Shown: positions 1-9,399, counted from the first letter of the stretch. The stretch is DNA of 64,000 nt from UBA2767 sp965228625 (GCA_965228625.1 OZ245829.1:62001-126000); one strand, 5' to 3'. Made by a program: numbers and translations. Notes: a model not told the origin generated them from the letters alone.

Positions 1-1
1 C

Positions 2-2212
2 GAAGCCGTGTATTTCGACCTGTTAAGGTCATTTGCGCCGGAACTGGATCTTCGGGTCGTTATTGACGTGATTGCCGGCGCGTCGGCGGGAGGGGTGAAC
101 GGGATTATGCTGGCGCGCGCCCTCGCCCATGATCTCGATATCGACCCCCACCGCCGGATGTGGCTCGACCACGCCGACGTCCTCCAGCTCATTGACGAAA
201 AATCCTCGGCCAGAAGCTGGCGCAAGCTGTATGTCTGGCCGATGGCCGGCCTGCTGCTCGGCCGGCAGCTTCACGCAATGGCGCCGGAAAAGGAGACGCG
301 GACCAAGCTGAGCGCGTTCCTGCGCTCGCGCTGGTTCCATCCCCCGTTTTCCGGGGAGCGCTATACGTCGTGGCTTCTCGATGCTTCCAGCGCGATGGAG
401 CGCAAGGCGCCCGTTAACGGTTCACTGCTGCCGCAAGGGCATGCACTCGACCTTTCCGTCAGCGTCACCGATTTTCACGGTCACTCCAACCGCATTGCCC
501 TGCACGATCCGCCGGAGATCGAAGAGCGGGATCACCGGCTGGTTCTGAAATTTGCCTATCTCAAGTCGGCGGACGGAACGATCGCATCCGATTTCGACGC
601 CTCCTCGGCACCGGGACTGGTGTTCGCCGCGCGCGCGACCTCGTGCTTCCCGGGTGCGTTTCCTCCGGCGTCGCTCGGTGAAATCGACTCATTGCTCGCG
701 CGCCGTGGCGGAACCTGGCCGGCAAGGACGCGTTTCGTCGATGACCAGCTCGGCGCATTCGCGACAGAGGGGAAGGACATCGATGCGGTGCGGTTCATCG
801 ACGGGAGCGTTGTCAACGACAAGCCGTTCGGGGCGGCGGTCGCGTCGATCGCCGGGCGCGCCGCGCATCGCGAAGTCTCGCGGCGCATTGTGTTCGTGGA
901 GCCGAACCCGCTCGACACGGCGATGGCGCAGGACCTGAGCGAACCCGGATTCTTCCGGACGATCATCTCGTCGCTTGCGGAAATTCCGCGCAACGAGCCG
1001 ATCCACGACGACCTTGCCCGCATCAACGCGTTTAACGGCAATATTCGGCTGATCCGGCAGGTGGTGCGCCAGACGGCACCCGTCATAGACCGGTTTGTTG
1101 ACACCATCCTGCCACCCTCGGGCGAGGACATGCGGCCGACCGCGGAGGAAATTGCTGCATGGCGCCAGCAGGCCAACGATCAGGCGGCGCGCGAGGCGGG
1201 CTACGCTTTTCACACCTATTTCCGGCTCAAGGTGCTTGGGGTCGCCAGGCATCTGGAATCCCTGATCTCGACCCTGGCGTGGCCCGGGAACGGACCGGAG
1301 GTGCCGGAGCATGCGCGGCTGGGGTTTCTCGCGGCACTCAGCGAGTACAATGTGGGGGAGATCGATTGGCGGGACCGTTCCGGCGCAGATCCGGTGAGCG
1401 AGCCGGAAATCCAGTTCCTGAAATCGTTCGACGTCGATTTCCGGGTGCGGCGGATCCGTTTCGTCATCCGACGTCTGAACGAACTCTACCAGGTCGCCCT
1501 GGCGACGCCGGAGATCCGGTATCAGACGGACCGGCTCGATGATCTCAAGACGACCCTCTATGAGCTGCTGGCGGAGGCGAAAGGACGTTGGACGCCGGAT
1601 CACTATGCCCCGCGCACCATCACGGGACTGAAGAAGAAGCGGCGTACCGGCCCGGGACCCGACGCGTTCACACCGGTGTTCTGGCGCATATCGGATGCCA
1701 TGGCGCTCGACAAGCTCGACGGCTCGATCGACGAGGTGTTCGCGATCATGGTGCTGAACTACATTCCACAGGAACTCCGCCGTGATCTGTTTGCCGCTTA
1801 TATCGGCTTTTCGTTCTTCGACGTGATGAGCTACCCGATGATCCAGTGGGAAGACCTCGATGAGTTCGAGGAAATCCTGATCGACAGGATCAGTCCGGCG
1901 GACGCGGTGGCAATCCGTAAGGGCGGCGCGCGTGAAGTTCTTCAAGGCACGGCCCTGCGCCGCTTCGGCGGGTTCTTTAATCGCGGCTACCGCGAGAACG
2001 ACTATCTGTGGGGAAGGCTCAACGCTGCCGACCGGCTGGTCGATATCATCGTCTCGGCGGTCGGCGAGAGCGGCGTATCCCACGACCTTGAGGTGCAGTC
2101 GATCAAGCGCCGCCTGTTCCTGGCCATACTCGATGCGGAGGAGCCGTTTCTGCAGGCGGACGAAAACCTGATACGTGCCATACGGGAAGAAATCGGCAAC
2201 GTGTCTGCCTGA
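2..2212 (+). CDS. Patatin-like phospholipase (DUF3376-type), 5'-truncated by window edge
   Basis: The reading frame is open to the left edge, so the true start lies outside the window; the first in-frame GTG at position 8 should not be taken as the start. GASAGG near residue 23 is the G-x-S-x-G nucleophile elbow of patatin lipases, and FIDGS near residue 265 supplies the dyad aspartate (DGS instead of the common DGG/DGA). About 450 further residues follow the catalytic core, as in the large DUF3376 patatin proteins of actinobacteria and proteobacteria. Family members are acyl hydrolases of membrane lipids; the actual substrate is unknown. The gene ends 85 bp before a secreted YHYH protein, with no sign of operon coupling. 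Confidence 0.85.
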   Translation, partial: EAVYFDLLRSFAPELDLRVVIDVIAGASAGGVNGIMLARALAHDLDIDPHRRMWLDHADVLQLIDEKSSARSWRKLYVWPMAGLLLGRQLHAMAPEKETRTKLSAFLRSRWFHPPFSGERYTSWLLDASSAMERKAPVNGSLLPQGHALDLSVSVTDFHGHSNRIALHDPPEIEERDHRLVLKFAYLKSADGTIASDFDASSAPGLVFAARATSCFPGAFPPASLGEIDSLLARRGGTWPARTRFVDDQLGAFATEGKDIDAVRFIDGSVVNDKPFGAAVASIAGRAAHREVSRRIVFVEPNPLDTAMAQDLSEPGFFRTIISSLAEIPRNEPIHDDLARINAFNGNIRLIRQVVRQTAPVIDRFVDTILPPSGEDMRPTAEEIAAWRQQANDQAAREAGYAFHTYFRLKVLGVARHLESLISTLAWPGNGPEVPEHARLGFLAALSEYNVGEIDWRDRSGADPVSEPEIQFLKSFDVDFRVRRIRFVIRRLNELYQVALATPEIRYQTDRLDDLKTTLYELLAEAKGRWTPDHYAPRTITGLKKKRRTGPGPDAFTPVFWRISDAMALDKLDGSIDEVFAIMVLNYIPQELRRDLFAAYIGFSFFDVMSYPMIQWEDLDEFEEILIDRISPADAVAIRKGGAREVLQGTALRRFGGFFNRGYRENDYLWGRLNAADRLVDIIVSAVGESGVSHDLEVQSIKRRLFLAILDAEEPFLQADENLIRAIREEIGNVSA

Positions 2213-2297
2213 ACCGTGCCATTGTCCCGTATTATCGATCGCCACTGGGGCACCGGCGTGTCAGGCGCACGTCACACGACCGAGGGAGAATTGGATC

Positions 2298-3323
2298 ATG
2301 TTTGCGACGCGTATCTCTGCACTGGCCGTCGGCCTCGCACTGGGAAAACTGGTTGTTTCATCATTCCCGGCTCAGGCGCATGACATCACCGATGCGGAGG
2401 CTACGGCTGCGCTCGCCGCTTTTGCCGCCAATCTCGAAAAGTCCTCCATCGTCGGGGAGCCGGATATCGTCGACTGCACATTGTCGGGGGGCACGAAGAC
2501 CAAGTGCTTTCGCGTCACCATGACCCCGACCCCGGTGCGGTATACGCCCGGGCCGTGGTGTCCGCGCAACATCACCGACGGTCCCGACAAGAGCGGCATC
2601 TGGCTCGACAAGGGCAAGGTCTATGATGCCGACGGCGCGTTCGTCAAAAACCTCGCGACCTTTTACAATGATCCGCGCTGGCAGCTCTACGATCCGGCGA
2701 CAGGCAAGGTCAACGTCACGGACACCCGGGCGTCGTGTGCCGGCGCGGCGCGCCCTGACGTCGACCCGAAATTCCGCAATCATTGTGTTGAATGCCTGAC
2801 GTCATATCTGAACCCGCAGCCTGCATTGACCTTCGTGATCCCCGCGCATCCGGTGAAGGCCGCCAAGACGACGCCGCTTTCGCAGTTCACGGGTGCCGGG
2901 CTCGCGTTCAACGGGGTGCGGTTCGATGCGCCGGCACCGGTCAAGGATATCCTCGACGCCCATACGCTCGCGCCGTTCGACGATTGCGGCGGGCACGTCA
3001 ACCTGCATGTCGGCTACCACTACCACGCGGTGACCGGATGCACGAAGGAAGTGCCGCAGCCGGACGGGCATGCGCCGCTTATCGGCATAGCCACCGACGG
3101 TTTCGGCATCCACACGCGGCTGAACGCCGACGGATCGGAGCCAAAGGGCCTGGACGCCTGCCGCGGGCATGATGCGCCGGGCATCGGCTACCATTATCAT
3201 GCGGCGGAGCCGGGGGCGAACCAGATCATCGGCTGCTTTTCCGGCGAACACGGTTGCGCCCTTCGTTCCCGCGATCAGACATGTGATGCGTCGAGGCCGC
3301 CGCGGCGCCCGCCCCCAGGGTGA
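2298..3323 (+). CDS. Secreted YHYH-domain protein
   Basis: The ATG at 2298 is chosen because GGGAG lies just upstream and the first ~30 residues form a signal peptide ending in AQA; the open frame extends further 5' without meaning. Two copies of the motif GYHYHA (near residues 239 and 296) mark the YHYH domain (PF14240), whose biochemical role is not established. Many cysteines (for example in CVEC, CGG, CFS and a CAL segment near the C-terminus) suggest disulphide bonds in the periplasm or outside the cell. About 341 residues. A small PepSY-like secreted protein follows on the same strand 130 bp downstream. Confidence 0.85.
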   Translation: MFATRISALAVGLALGKLVVSSFPAQAHDITDAEATAALAAFAANLEKSSIVGEPDIVDCTLSGGTKTKCFRVTMTPTPVRYTPGPWCPRNITDGPDKSGIWLDKGKVYDADGAFVKNLATFYNDPRWQLYDPATGKVNVTDTRASCAGAARPDVDPKFRNHCVECLTSYLNPQPALTFVIPAHPVKAAKTTPLSQFTGAGLAFNGVRFDAPAPVKDILDAHTLAPFDDCGGHVNLHVGYHYHAVTGCTKEVPQPDGHAPLIGIATDGFGIHTRLNADGSEPKGLDACRGHDAPGIGYHYHAAEPGANQIIGCFSGEHGCALRSRDQTCDASRPPRRPPPG

Positions 3324-3453
3324 GCGTTAACAGCCTGCGAAGGCGCAATTAAACAGGAGGACAGGATGTCGCGGATGCCCGCACTTGTTCGCGGGGCCGG
3401 CCTCCCCATATCCGGGGTGTCCCCTGACAATTGAATCGAAGGAGTAGAGTATC

Positions 3454-3705
3454 ATGAAGATTCTCGCGATCATGGCGCTTGCCTTGGGCATGTCTGCCTC
3501 GGCTGCATTGGCCGGGCCGGTTACCCACGACCAGGCGCGCAATATCCAGGCCTCCATCGTTGCTGAAAACTGCTTTGGCGGCGAAATGGAAACGGAAAGC
3601 AACGGCAACGTCGCTTTCGAAGTCGAGGACGCGGTCTGTCCCGATGGCGTTTTTGATTTCAAGCTCGACAAGGACTTCAACATCCTGTCGCGCACGAAGA
3701 GCTGA
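3454..3705 (+). CDS. Small secreted PepSY-like protein
   Basis: An 83-residue protein with a clear signal peptide (MKILAIMALALG to ALAG) and a strong ribosome site (AAGGAG) ahead of ATG 3454. The mature part has the pattern of PepSY-like small periplasmic domains: a helix (VTHDQARNIQASIVAENC) followed by beta strands ending in FDFKLDKDFNILSR. Two cysteines could form a disulphide. PepSY domains are thought to bind or inhibit other proteins in the envelope; nothing in the context shows a partner. Confidence 0.7.
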   Translation: MKILAIMALALGMSASAALAGPVTHDQARNIQASIVAENCFGGEMETESNGNVAFEVEDAVCPDGVFDFKLDKDFNILSRTKS

Positions 3706-3805
3706 TGATTGAAATCGGCCATGACCCGGCGACTCCGCGTCGGGTCAAAGCCGGAGCGCGCACGCGATTAGCGCCTTCTGATTGTCGAAACGGGCGGTTT
3801 GGCCG

Positions 3806-4612
3806 ATGATCCGGGCAATGACAGATTCACCCGTTTCATCATCGCTGTTTCCTCGTTCACACGTCGTCCTTGCCGTTTGCATTCTTGCCCTGTTTGCGCT
3901 GACGCAAGCGGCGTTCGCCGAACCCGCTTCCAAGAACCGCGTCTTCCCCGGTGTGATCGGTGACGACGATCGCCAGTTCCTCCCCGAGCTGAAAGCGCCG
4001 TGGACGGCGATTGGGCGCGTGAACATCGGCGGCGCCAGCCGGACAGCGTACTGCACGGGCACGCTGATTGGACCGCGCATGGTGATCACGGCCGCGCACT
4101 GCCTGGTCGCCAAAGGAACAGGCAAAAAACACGCGCCCGGCAACATCCATTTCCTCCCCGGCACAAAAGGCGGCAGAGCATTGGCGCACGGACGGGCAGA
4201 GTGTGTCCGCTTCGCGCCGGCCTACCGGCATGACCTGGAAGACGCGGCTGAGAAATTCCGCACCGACGTAGGCGTGATCATTCTGAAGGAACCGCTCGAT
4301 ATCCCCCCTGCCCCGTTGATGGGCGCGCGGATTGCCGACGCGCCGCTCGCGCTTCAGCATCTGGGGTATTCCCGCGATAGCCGGCACCGCATCAAGCGCG
4401 ATGCCGACTGCAAGCTGCGCGGGCGCCAGTCGGGCCTTTGGTTTACCGACTGCGACACCCATTTCGGCGGCTCCGGCGGTCCCGTGTTCGTCGAGCGGGA
4501 CGGCAAACCGGTCCTTGCCGCGATCATGGTCGGCGCAATCCTCGGCAAGCACTCCGTGGCGGTCCCGATCGACCAGTGGCTTGAACTGACGGCCGGCGCC
4601 TCCTGTCCCTGA
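3806..4612 (+). CDS. Trypsin-like serine protease, exported
   Basis: The catalytic triad of the S1 family is visible: VITAAHC (His near residue 95), TDVGVIIL (Asp near residue 153) and FGGSGGPV (Ser near residue 222). An N-terminal hydrophobic stretch ending in TQAAFA is a signal peptide, so the enzyme acts in the periplasm or outside. The start is uncertain: a TTG at 3782 and ATGs at 3806 and 3818 are in frame, and no strong ribosome site separates them. About 268 residues, normal for a single-domain exported V8/trypsin-like protease. It stands alone between the small secreted protein and the convergent DUF1127 gene. Confidence 0.87.
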   Translation: MIRAMTDSPVSSSLFPRSHVVLAVCILALFALTQAAFAEPASKNRVFPGVIGDDDRQFLPELKAPWTAIGRVNIGGASRTAYCTGTLIGPRMVITAAHCLVAKGTGKKHAPGNIHFLPGTKGGRALAHGRAECVRFAPAYRHDLEDAAEKFRTDVGVIILKEPLDIPPAPLMGARIADAPLALQHLGYSRDSRHRIKRDADCKLRGRQSGLWFTDCDTHFGGSGGPVFVERDGKPVLAAIMVGAILGKHSVAVPIDQWLELTAGASCP

Positions 4613-4645
4613 GCGGCCCGTGCCGGATATGCGTGCGATGGTCGG

Positions 4646-4897
4646 TCAGCGATAGCGCTTCAGCTCACCCGGGATGTCCCAGAAGCTGCGGTTCGCTTCC
4701 TGGTGGGCGTCGAGGCTGCTGATGCCGATATCCTTCAGCATGCGCTCGTCGAGTGACTGGAGCCGCCGGCGCTGCCGGGCGACATCAAGACATGTGACCA
4801 GATAACAAACGAACTGGGCCAGTCGCTGTCCAATGCTCCGTGTATGTCCTGCGCGCCGGGGAAAGCGTGCGCTGCTTTGATAGGTCTCTACAGACAT
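4646..4897 (-). CDS. DUF1127 (YjiS-like) small protein
   Basis: The C-terminal 45 residues carry the DUF1127 signature: RRRLQSLDERMLKDIGIS followed by a short acidic and aromatic tail. The arginine-rich helix is typical of these small alphaproteobacterial proteins; related DUF1127 proteins in other alphaproteobacteria have been linked to RNA turnover and phosphate or carbon metabolism. 83 residues. It is divergently arranged with a LysR regulator across a 123-bp AT-rich region, a very common pairing that suggests regulation by that LysR protein. Confidence 0.85.
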   Translation of the reverse strand: MSVETYQSSARFPRRAGHTRSIGQRLAQFVCYLVTCLDVARQRRRLQSLDERMLKDIGISSLDAHQEANRSFWDIPGELKRYR

Positions 4898-4962
4898 GAT
4901 CGAATCTCCTCGAATGAACCGGATATGTCCGTGTCTGAGCCATTAGATAGGGCATCTTCTTG

Positions 4963-5010
4963 CATAATGGAAACGAATGTTTATAATACTAATGATAATG
5001 ATCCATTATG
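4963..5010. promoter_or_regulatory. Divergent promoter region with 9-bp inverted repeat
   Basis: CATAATGGA (4963-4971) and TCCATTATG (5002-5010) are perfect inverted copies 30 bp apart, in an AT-rich gap between the DUF1127 gene and the divergent LysR gene. The spacing fits a LysR-type tetramer binding site that controls both promoters. The function is inferred from position. Confidence 0.45.
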
Positions 5011-5020
5011 GAGTGTTCAT

Positions 5021-5893
5021 ATGACACGCGAGGTTGATCTTTCTTTGCTCCGGGCGTTCGTGGCCGTTGCGGAGACCGGCGGAATGACGGCGGCGGGGCG
5101 GCACCTGAACCTGACGCAGGCGGCAATCAGCCAGCAGATCAAGCGTCTGGAGGAGTTCTACGATGCCGAACTGTTCGACCGCAGCCAGCGCAAGCCCGTC
5201 CTGACTCACGCGGGCGAACGACTGCTGGGGCATGCGGAACGCATGCTCTCGCTGAACGAGGAGCTATGGGGCCTGATGACCTCGCGCGGTTACGAGGGGC
5301 AAGTGCGTCTCGGCGTGCCCCACGACATCATCGGCGTGTATATGCCGCCGATCCTTCGGGAGTTTTCCAAGGCGTGGCCGCGCGTGGAGATTTCGCTGAT
5401 TTGCACGCCGACGACGTCGCTGCTGCGTTCGCTGGACCAGGGCGAAGCCGACGTCATTCTCACCACCGAGGCCAAGCAGAACGACAAGAGCACTCTCTTG
5501 CTGGCCGATCAGCTCGTATGGGTCGGTGCGCCCGGCGGGTCCGCACATGAGCGCACGCCTCTGCCCGTCACGCTCGGCGACGACAAATGCGCGTTCCGCG
5601 CGGCGGCGGTCAAGGTGCTTGGCGGTACGGGGCGGGACTGGCGCTTCACCTGCGCGGCCAGCGAGATGTCGGCGTTTCACGCCTCGCTCGAGGCCGACCT
5701 TGCGGTCGCGCCGCTGCTGTCGCAGACGGTACCGGAACAGCTTGCGATCCTCGACGCGGACTGCGGGCTGCCGCCTCTGCCCACTTACTACATCAACATG
5801 TACGTGGCACCGACCGATCCGAGCGCCATCGCGCTGGAGCTCGCCAAACACATCACGCGGAGCTTTGCGAGCCGTTTCAACAAGGCGGCCTAG
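5021..5893 (+). CDS. LysR-family transcriptional regulator
   Basis: ATG 5021 starts MTREVDLSLLRAFVAVAE, the standard LysR N-terminus; the open frame upstream is not part of the gene. A winged helix-turn-helix (residues ~5-65, with TAAGRHLNLTQAAISQQIKRLE) is followed by a substrate-binding domain (~90-290). Length 290 residues is typical. It diverges from DUF1127 across an inverted repeat at 4963-5010, which it probably binds. LysR proteins adjoining DUF1127 genes often form a small local regulatory unit. The inducer is unknown. Confidence 0.9.
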   Translation: MTREVDLSLLRAFVAVAETGGMTAAGRHLNLTQAAISQQIKRLEEFYDAELFDRSQRKPVLTHAGERLLGHAERMLSLNEELWGLMTSRGYEGQVRLGVPHDIIGVYMPPILREFSKAWPRVEISLICTPTTSLLRSLDQGEADVILTTEAKQNDKSTLLLADQLVWVGAPGGSAHERTPLPVTLGDDKCAFRAAAVKVLGGTGRDWRFTCAASEMSAFHASLEADLAVAPLLSQTVPEQLAILDADCGLPPLPTYYINMYVAPTDPSAIALELAKHITRSFASRFNKAA

Positions 5894-5922
5894 AGCCAGC
5901 GGTTGTTGTCAGCCGACCAGCA

Positions 5923-6906
5923 TCAATTCCCGCTCAGGAACGCGTCGATACATCTGTCATGCCAGGGCTCTTTTGCATCGCGCGCGTGAAAGCCGAGATG
6001 CCCGCCGCTTCTTGTGAGTTCGATGCGGATGTTCGAGCGAGGCTCATCGGCAAGTTCCAGAAAGGGCTCGGGAGGAATCCACGGATCGTCGAGGGCGTGG
6101 ATGATTGTAAGCGGAGTGTGGACCTTCGATATGACGCGCGCGCCGGCCGTCCGGGCGTAATAGTCGTCGGCGCCGTCAAATCCGTTTCGCGGTGCAATGA
6201 ACTGATCATCGAATTCGTAGATCGAGTGTGCGTTGGTGATTGCCCCACGTTCACGGTCCGTCAGCCGCGCGCCGGGCGCCCGGCTTTCGACCTTCATGGC
6301 GTGCAGCAACCACGCATGATAGGGCCAGTTGCGCCGTGCCATGATGCGGCGGGCGGCTTGCGCCGGTTCGATGGGTGGCGATACGGCCGCCGCAGCCACG
6401 ATGGGGAGATCATCAACCTTCTCGGAGAGCAGATTGATGAGGACGTTGCCGCCGAGCGAATAGCCGATCAGCACAAGCCCGCGCGACAGATGCGCGTCGT
6501 TAAGGGTTGTCAACGCCTGATGAATCTCGCCGCCGCATCCGGCGTGATAGTGGCCGCCGCAGGTGGCGCGAGAGGCGCCCGCGCCGCGCAGGTTGATGCG
6601 GAGAACCGATCGTCCGCGCTTCAGGTGAAAGGCCGCACTCGCGCGCATATAGACGCTGTCTTCGGACCCGGCGAGGCCGTGAATGAGGACGACAAGCGGT
6701 CCGCGCCCGGTCAAATTCGGCGTGCCCAATGGCTCCTGCAGCAGCGCCGCGAGCTCGTCCCCGCTTCCGTCTCCAAGCGGCAGGTGGATGCGTTCTGACG
6801 CATTCGAGGGAAAAGAGACAAGCGGCAGGATCCGGTTGCGCAGAGTTTGCAGATCCCCGCCCCACCACGGGGGGCGCGGTTCGAATTCGGGCGGATGGTC
6901 GGGCAC
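5923..6906 (-). CDS. Alpha/beta hydrolase, YheT/EMB8 family
   Basis: The 327-residue protein has the YheT-type layout: an N-terminal PPWWGGDLQTLRN segment, oxyanion region LIHGLAGSEDSVY, nucleophile elbow GYSLGG near residue 150, acid DDPWIPPEPF near residue 272 and catalytic histidine in SGGHLGFH near residue 300. Family members are putative esterases; substrates are mostly unknown. It converges with the upstream LysR gene, 29 bp apart, and is preceded on its own strand by the CoA-transferase group but separated from it by a small secreted-protein gene. Confidence 0.88.
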   Translation of the reverse strand: MPDHPPEFEPRPPWWGGDLQTLRNRILPLVSFPSNASERIHLPLGDGSGDELAALLQEPLGTPNLTGRGPLVVLIHGLAGSEDSVYMRASAAFHLKRGRSVLRINLRGAGASRATCGGHYHAGCGGEIHQALTTLNDAHLSRGLVLIGYSLGGNVLINLLSEKVDDLPIVAAAAVSPPIEPAQAARRIMARRNWPYHAWLLHAMKVESRAPGARLTDRERGAITNAHSIYEFDDQFIAPRNGFDGADDYYARTAGARVISKVHTPLTIIHALDDPWIPPEPFLELADEPRSNIRIELTRSGGHLGFHARDAKEPWHDRCIDAFLSGN

Positions 6907-6946
6907 GGCGAAGCCTCTCGGATCTGCCGTTGATACGTGCGCGATC

Positions 6947-7396
6947 CTACTTCCGGATCATGATCATCCGATTGACCACGGCGTAAGGTCCCGGTTCATA
7001 GGCGATGACCTGCATGGTGGATTCGTTTACCAGCTTTGCCCGGTGGACCGTCTCGTCGTCATGGTCGACCCAGACAATTGTCTTTCCATCCCAATCGACG
7101 ACCCCGAAGACGGGTTCCACCAGCACGTATTTCACCCCTTCCTTGCCTTCGAACTTCGGGCCGTCTTTCTCGTTGTGATAGGTCATGGTTCCGCGAAAGA
7201 CACCGCCCAATTGCTCTTCAACCACCAACGTGCCGGTCTGCTTGCCAAATGGTTTGAGCGTGCCGCTCCAATGGCCCACCTCGCCCGTCACGGAAACCCA
7301 TGTGCCGACGAGGTTCGGCGTGGACGACTGGGCGGAGACAGGTGTGGAAATGCCAATGCACGCCACGATCAGGGTCAGGAAAATCAGCCGGACCAT
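6947..7396 (-). CDS. Secreted lipocalin-like hypothetical protein
   Basis: A 149-residue protein with a signal peptide cleaved near VSAQS and a mature part that begins PNLVGTWVSVTG and continues as alternating beta strands, a pattern typical of small calycin/avidin-like barrels. Similar NxVGxWxGT openings occur in the tandem pair at 16.0-17.1 kb, so these may be distant members of one secreted family in this organism. No catalytic residues are apparent. The function is unknown. Confidence 0.7.
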   Translation of the reverse strand: MVRLIFLTLIVACIGISTPVSAQSSTPNLVGTWVSVTGEVGHWSGTLKPFGKQTGTLVVEEQLGGVFRGTMTYHNEKDGPKFEGKEGVKYVLVEPVFGVVDWDGKTIVWVDHDDETVHRAKLVNESTMQVIAYEPGPYAVVNRMIMIRK

Positions 7397-7446
7397 ATGG
7401 TTTGTCCTTTCGCTATTTTCGGGGAGACGAAATGGGTGCCGTCCCG

Positions 7447-8688
7447 TTAGCGCCGTACGCGCGCATCCGCCACGAGGGTCTTGGCGTCGTAGAGAGCCTG
7501 AATATCTTTGTCCTTGAGGTCGAGCAGCTCCTTCAGCACGCTCTCATTATGCTCACCGAGCAATGCTGCCTTCGGTTGCTCTTCGATCGACCATCCGGAA
7601 AACCGCGCCGGTGGTCCAGGAATCGGAAACCTGCCCAGATAGGGATCGTCGACGTGACGGACAGTGCCGCGTGAACGCATATGCGGGTGCGCAATGACGT
7701 CTTCGAGGTCCAGCACCGGCGCCGCCGGCACCCGTTCATTCTGCAGCGCCTCGAGCACGGCATCGCGGCCCCGCAACGTCGCCATCCAGTCTTCGATAAT
7801 CTGTTTGAGTTCACTCTTGTTGGCGCGCCGGGCGCGAGGCGTTGCGAAGCGCTCGTCTTCGAGCAGCTCCGGCTGGCCGAGTGCGGCAACCATTCGCCCC
7901 CACTGATACGGCATGACCATGATCTGCACGTATTCACCGTTGCCGGCGTCGAACACGCCGGTCGGCCCGCCATTGGGGTGTTGCGAGCCTGAGCGTGGCG
8001 GCTGGGCGACCTTCCCACGCAAACCGACGCGGGCGAGATAGTCCTCATGCATCTGCACATAGGTGTCGAGCAGCGAGCAGTCGATGTGCTGCCCTTCTCC
8101 CGTGCGCTCGCGGTGCAGCAATGCGAAGCCAATCGCCATGGCTGCGGACAAACCTGTTGCGCTGTCGCCCATGGCGACCGGGACCTGTGTCGGCGCGCCA
8201 TCCTCCTCCCCGATTTGCGCCGTGATACCCGCATAGGCGGACGCCATGTAGTCGAACCCAGGTTGGCCGGCAAGCGGACCGTTCTGCCCCGCCATTGAAA
8301 TGGAGCACATAATGAGCTTCGGATTGATCTCCTTCACGTCCTCATAAGACAGGCCCATGCGTGCGATGGCGCCGGGGGCGAAGTTCTCAACCAGCACGTC
8401 GATCCTGGGAAGCATCCGTCTGATGAGGGCCTGCCCCTGTTCGCTCTTCAGATCGACTCCGATGCTGCGCTTGGAATGATTGTGCTGAACGAAGTAAGTG
8501 CTCTGGGTGCAATCCCGGTTTTCATCTCCTTGCGCACGCAGGCCCGACCTGCGGCCGTGGTCGCCCTGGGGCGCCAGCTCGACCTTGATGACGTCCGCGC
8601 CCATCTCCGCCAGGATTCGCGTGCAGGTTGGCCCGGCGACGAACTGTGTGATGTCGAGAACGCGGTACGCTGTCAGCATGGGCGTCAT
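7447..8688 (-). CDS. CaiB/BaiF family (type III) CoA transferase
   Basis: The start MTPMLTAYRVLDITQFVAGP at 8688 is chosen because it overlaps the stop of the upstream gene by ATGA. The protein shows the family III opening (RVLDITQFVAGPTCTRILAEMGADVIKVE), the ENFAPGAIARMGL segment, and VAMGDSATGLSAAM, which includes the aspartate that forms the mixed anhydride with CoA. 413 residues, normal length. Such enzymes move CoA between organic acids, for example in carnitine, formate/oxalate or aromatic acid degradation. Coupling to a DsbA-fold isomerase suggests breakdown of an aromatic or related acid (inference). Confidence 0.92.
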   Translation of the reverse strand: MTPMLTAYRVLDITQFVAGPTCTRILAEMGADVIKVELAPQGDHGRRSGLRAQGDENRDCTQSTYFVQHNHSKRSIGVDLKSEQGQALIRRMLPRIDVLVENFAPGAIARMGLSYEDVKEINPKLIMCSISMAGQNGPLAGQPGFDYMASAYAGITAQIGEEDGAPTQVPVAMGDSATGLSAAMAIGFALLHRERTGEGQHIDCSLLDTYVQMHEDYLARVGLRGKVAQPPRSGSQHPNGGPTGVFDAGNGEYVQIMVMPYQWGRMVAALGQPELLEDERFATPRARRANKSELKQIIEDWMATLRGRDAVLEALQNERVPAAPVLDLEDVIAHPHMRSRGTVRHVDDPYLGRFPIPGPPARFSGWSIEEQPKAALLGEHNESVLKELLDLKDKDIQALYDAKTLVADARVRR

Positions 8689-9308
8689 GCGCGGGCGGCC
8701 GGTTGCTGGGTGCTTGGCATTTCCAACCCGGCTTCCTTGAGGCGGTGCTCGAGCAGCCACAACCGGTCGTGGCCCCAGAACTGTTCGCCCTCGAAGATGA
8801 ACAGCGGCACACCGAACACGTGGTCTTCGACCGCCTCTTCCTGGGCCTTCTCGTAATCTTCGCGCCCTGCACCGTCCAGGTAGTCGCGATAATCCGCATC
8901 CGACATGCCGAGCGATGCGATCACGTCGGCGATGGCGTCGGGCTCGTCGGCGGCGAGTTCCCGTTTGAAGAATCGCTCGAAAACCACGTGGCTGTAATCG
9001 ATGAGTTTGTCATGCTGTTCGGCAAACAGGCCGCCGATGAGAGCGGGCGTGGTGTCGAAAATCTTGAGAGGGCCGCGCAGCATCTTGCCGCCATGGAGGA
9101 TGTTGGCGTTCCGGCGTACATCCATATAGGAGTATTTAACCTTCCATTCCGAATAGATGCTGCGCTGGCCTTTACCCTTCAGCCGCAACTGGAACGGGCG
9201 CCATTCGATGCGAACGTCGTAGCGGTCTTCGAGTTCGTAGGCCGGGTCGAACGCCAGAAAGGCATAGGGGCTCTTGTAATCGGAGTACATTTTGACTTCT
9301 GCGGTCAT
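8685..9308 (-). CDS. DsbA-family oxidoreductase / 2-hydroxychromene-2-carboxylate isomerase-like
   Basis: The protein starts with a thioredoxin-fold strand and active-site loop (EVKMYSDYKSPYAFLA) in which S-P replaces the redox CxxC, as in HCCA isomerases and kappa-class GSTs. The C-terminal GVPLFIFEGEQFWGHDRLWLLE is the conserved cis-Pro and helix segment of the family. Known members isomerise 2-hydroxychromene-2-carboxylate in naphthalene degradation, with glutathione. The start is ambiguous (GTG 9317, TTG 9314 or ATG 9308 follow AGGAGG). It is the first gene of a two-gene unit with the CoA transferase, overlapping it by 4 bp. Confidence 0.85.
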   Translation of the reverse strand: MTAEVKMYSDYKSPYAFLAFDPAYELEDRYDVRIEWRPFQLRLKGKGQRSIYSEWKVKYSYMDVRRNANILHGGKMLRGPLKIFDTTPALIGGLFAEQHDKLIDYSHVVFERFFKRELAADEPDAIADVIASLGMSDADYRDYLDGAGREDYEKAQEEAVEDHVFGVPLFIFEGEQFWGHDRLWLLEHRLKEAGLEMPSTQQPAARA

Positions 9309-9399
9309 CGGCAACACGCGCCTCCTGTTTTCGGGGACACGCAGCTTACCGTGTTTTGGGCTTAGGTCGAGGGGGCAGCAGAAGCGAGAGGCTGGCGCG

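Noticed and set aside
689..2245. 518-residue minus-strand frame opposite the patatin gene
   Set aside because: Antisense shadow of a gene with catalytic motifs.
5587..6798. 403-residue plus-strand frame opposite the alpha/beta hydrolase
   Set aside because: It runs across the LysR 3' end and antisense to a motif-bearing hydrolase; no family features.
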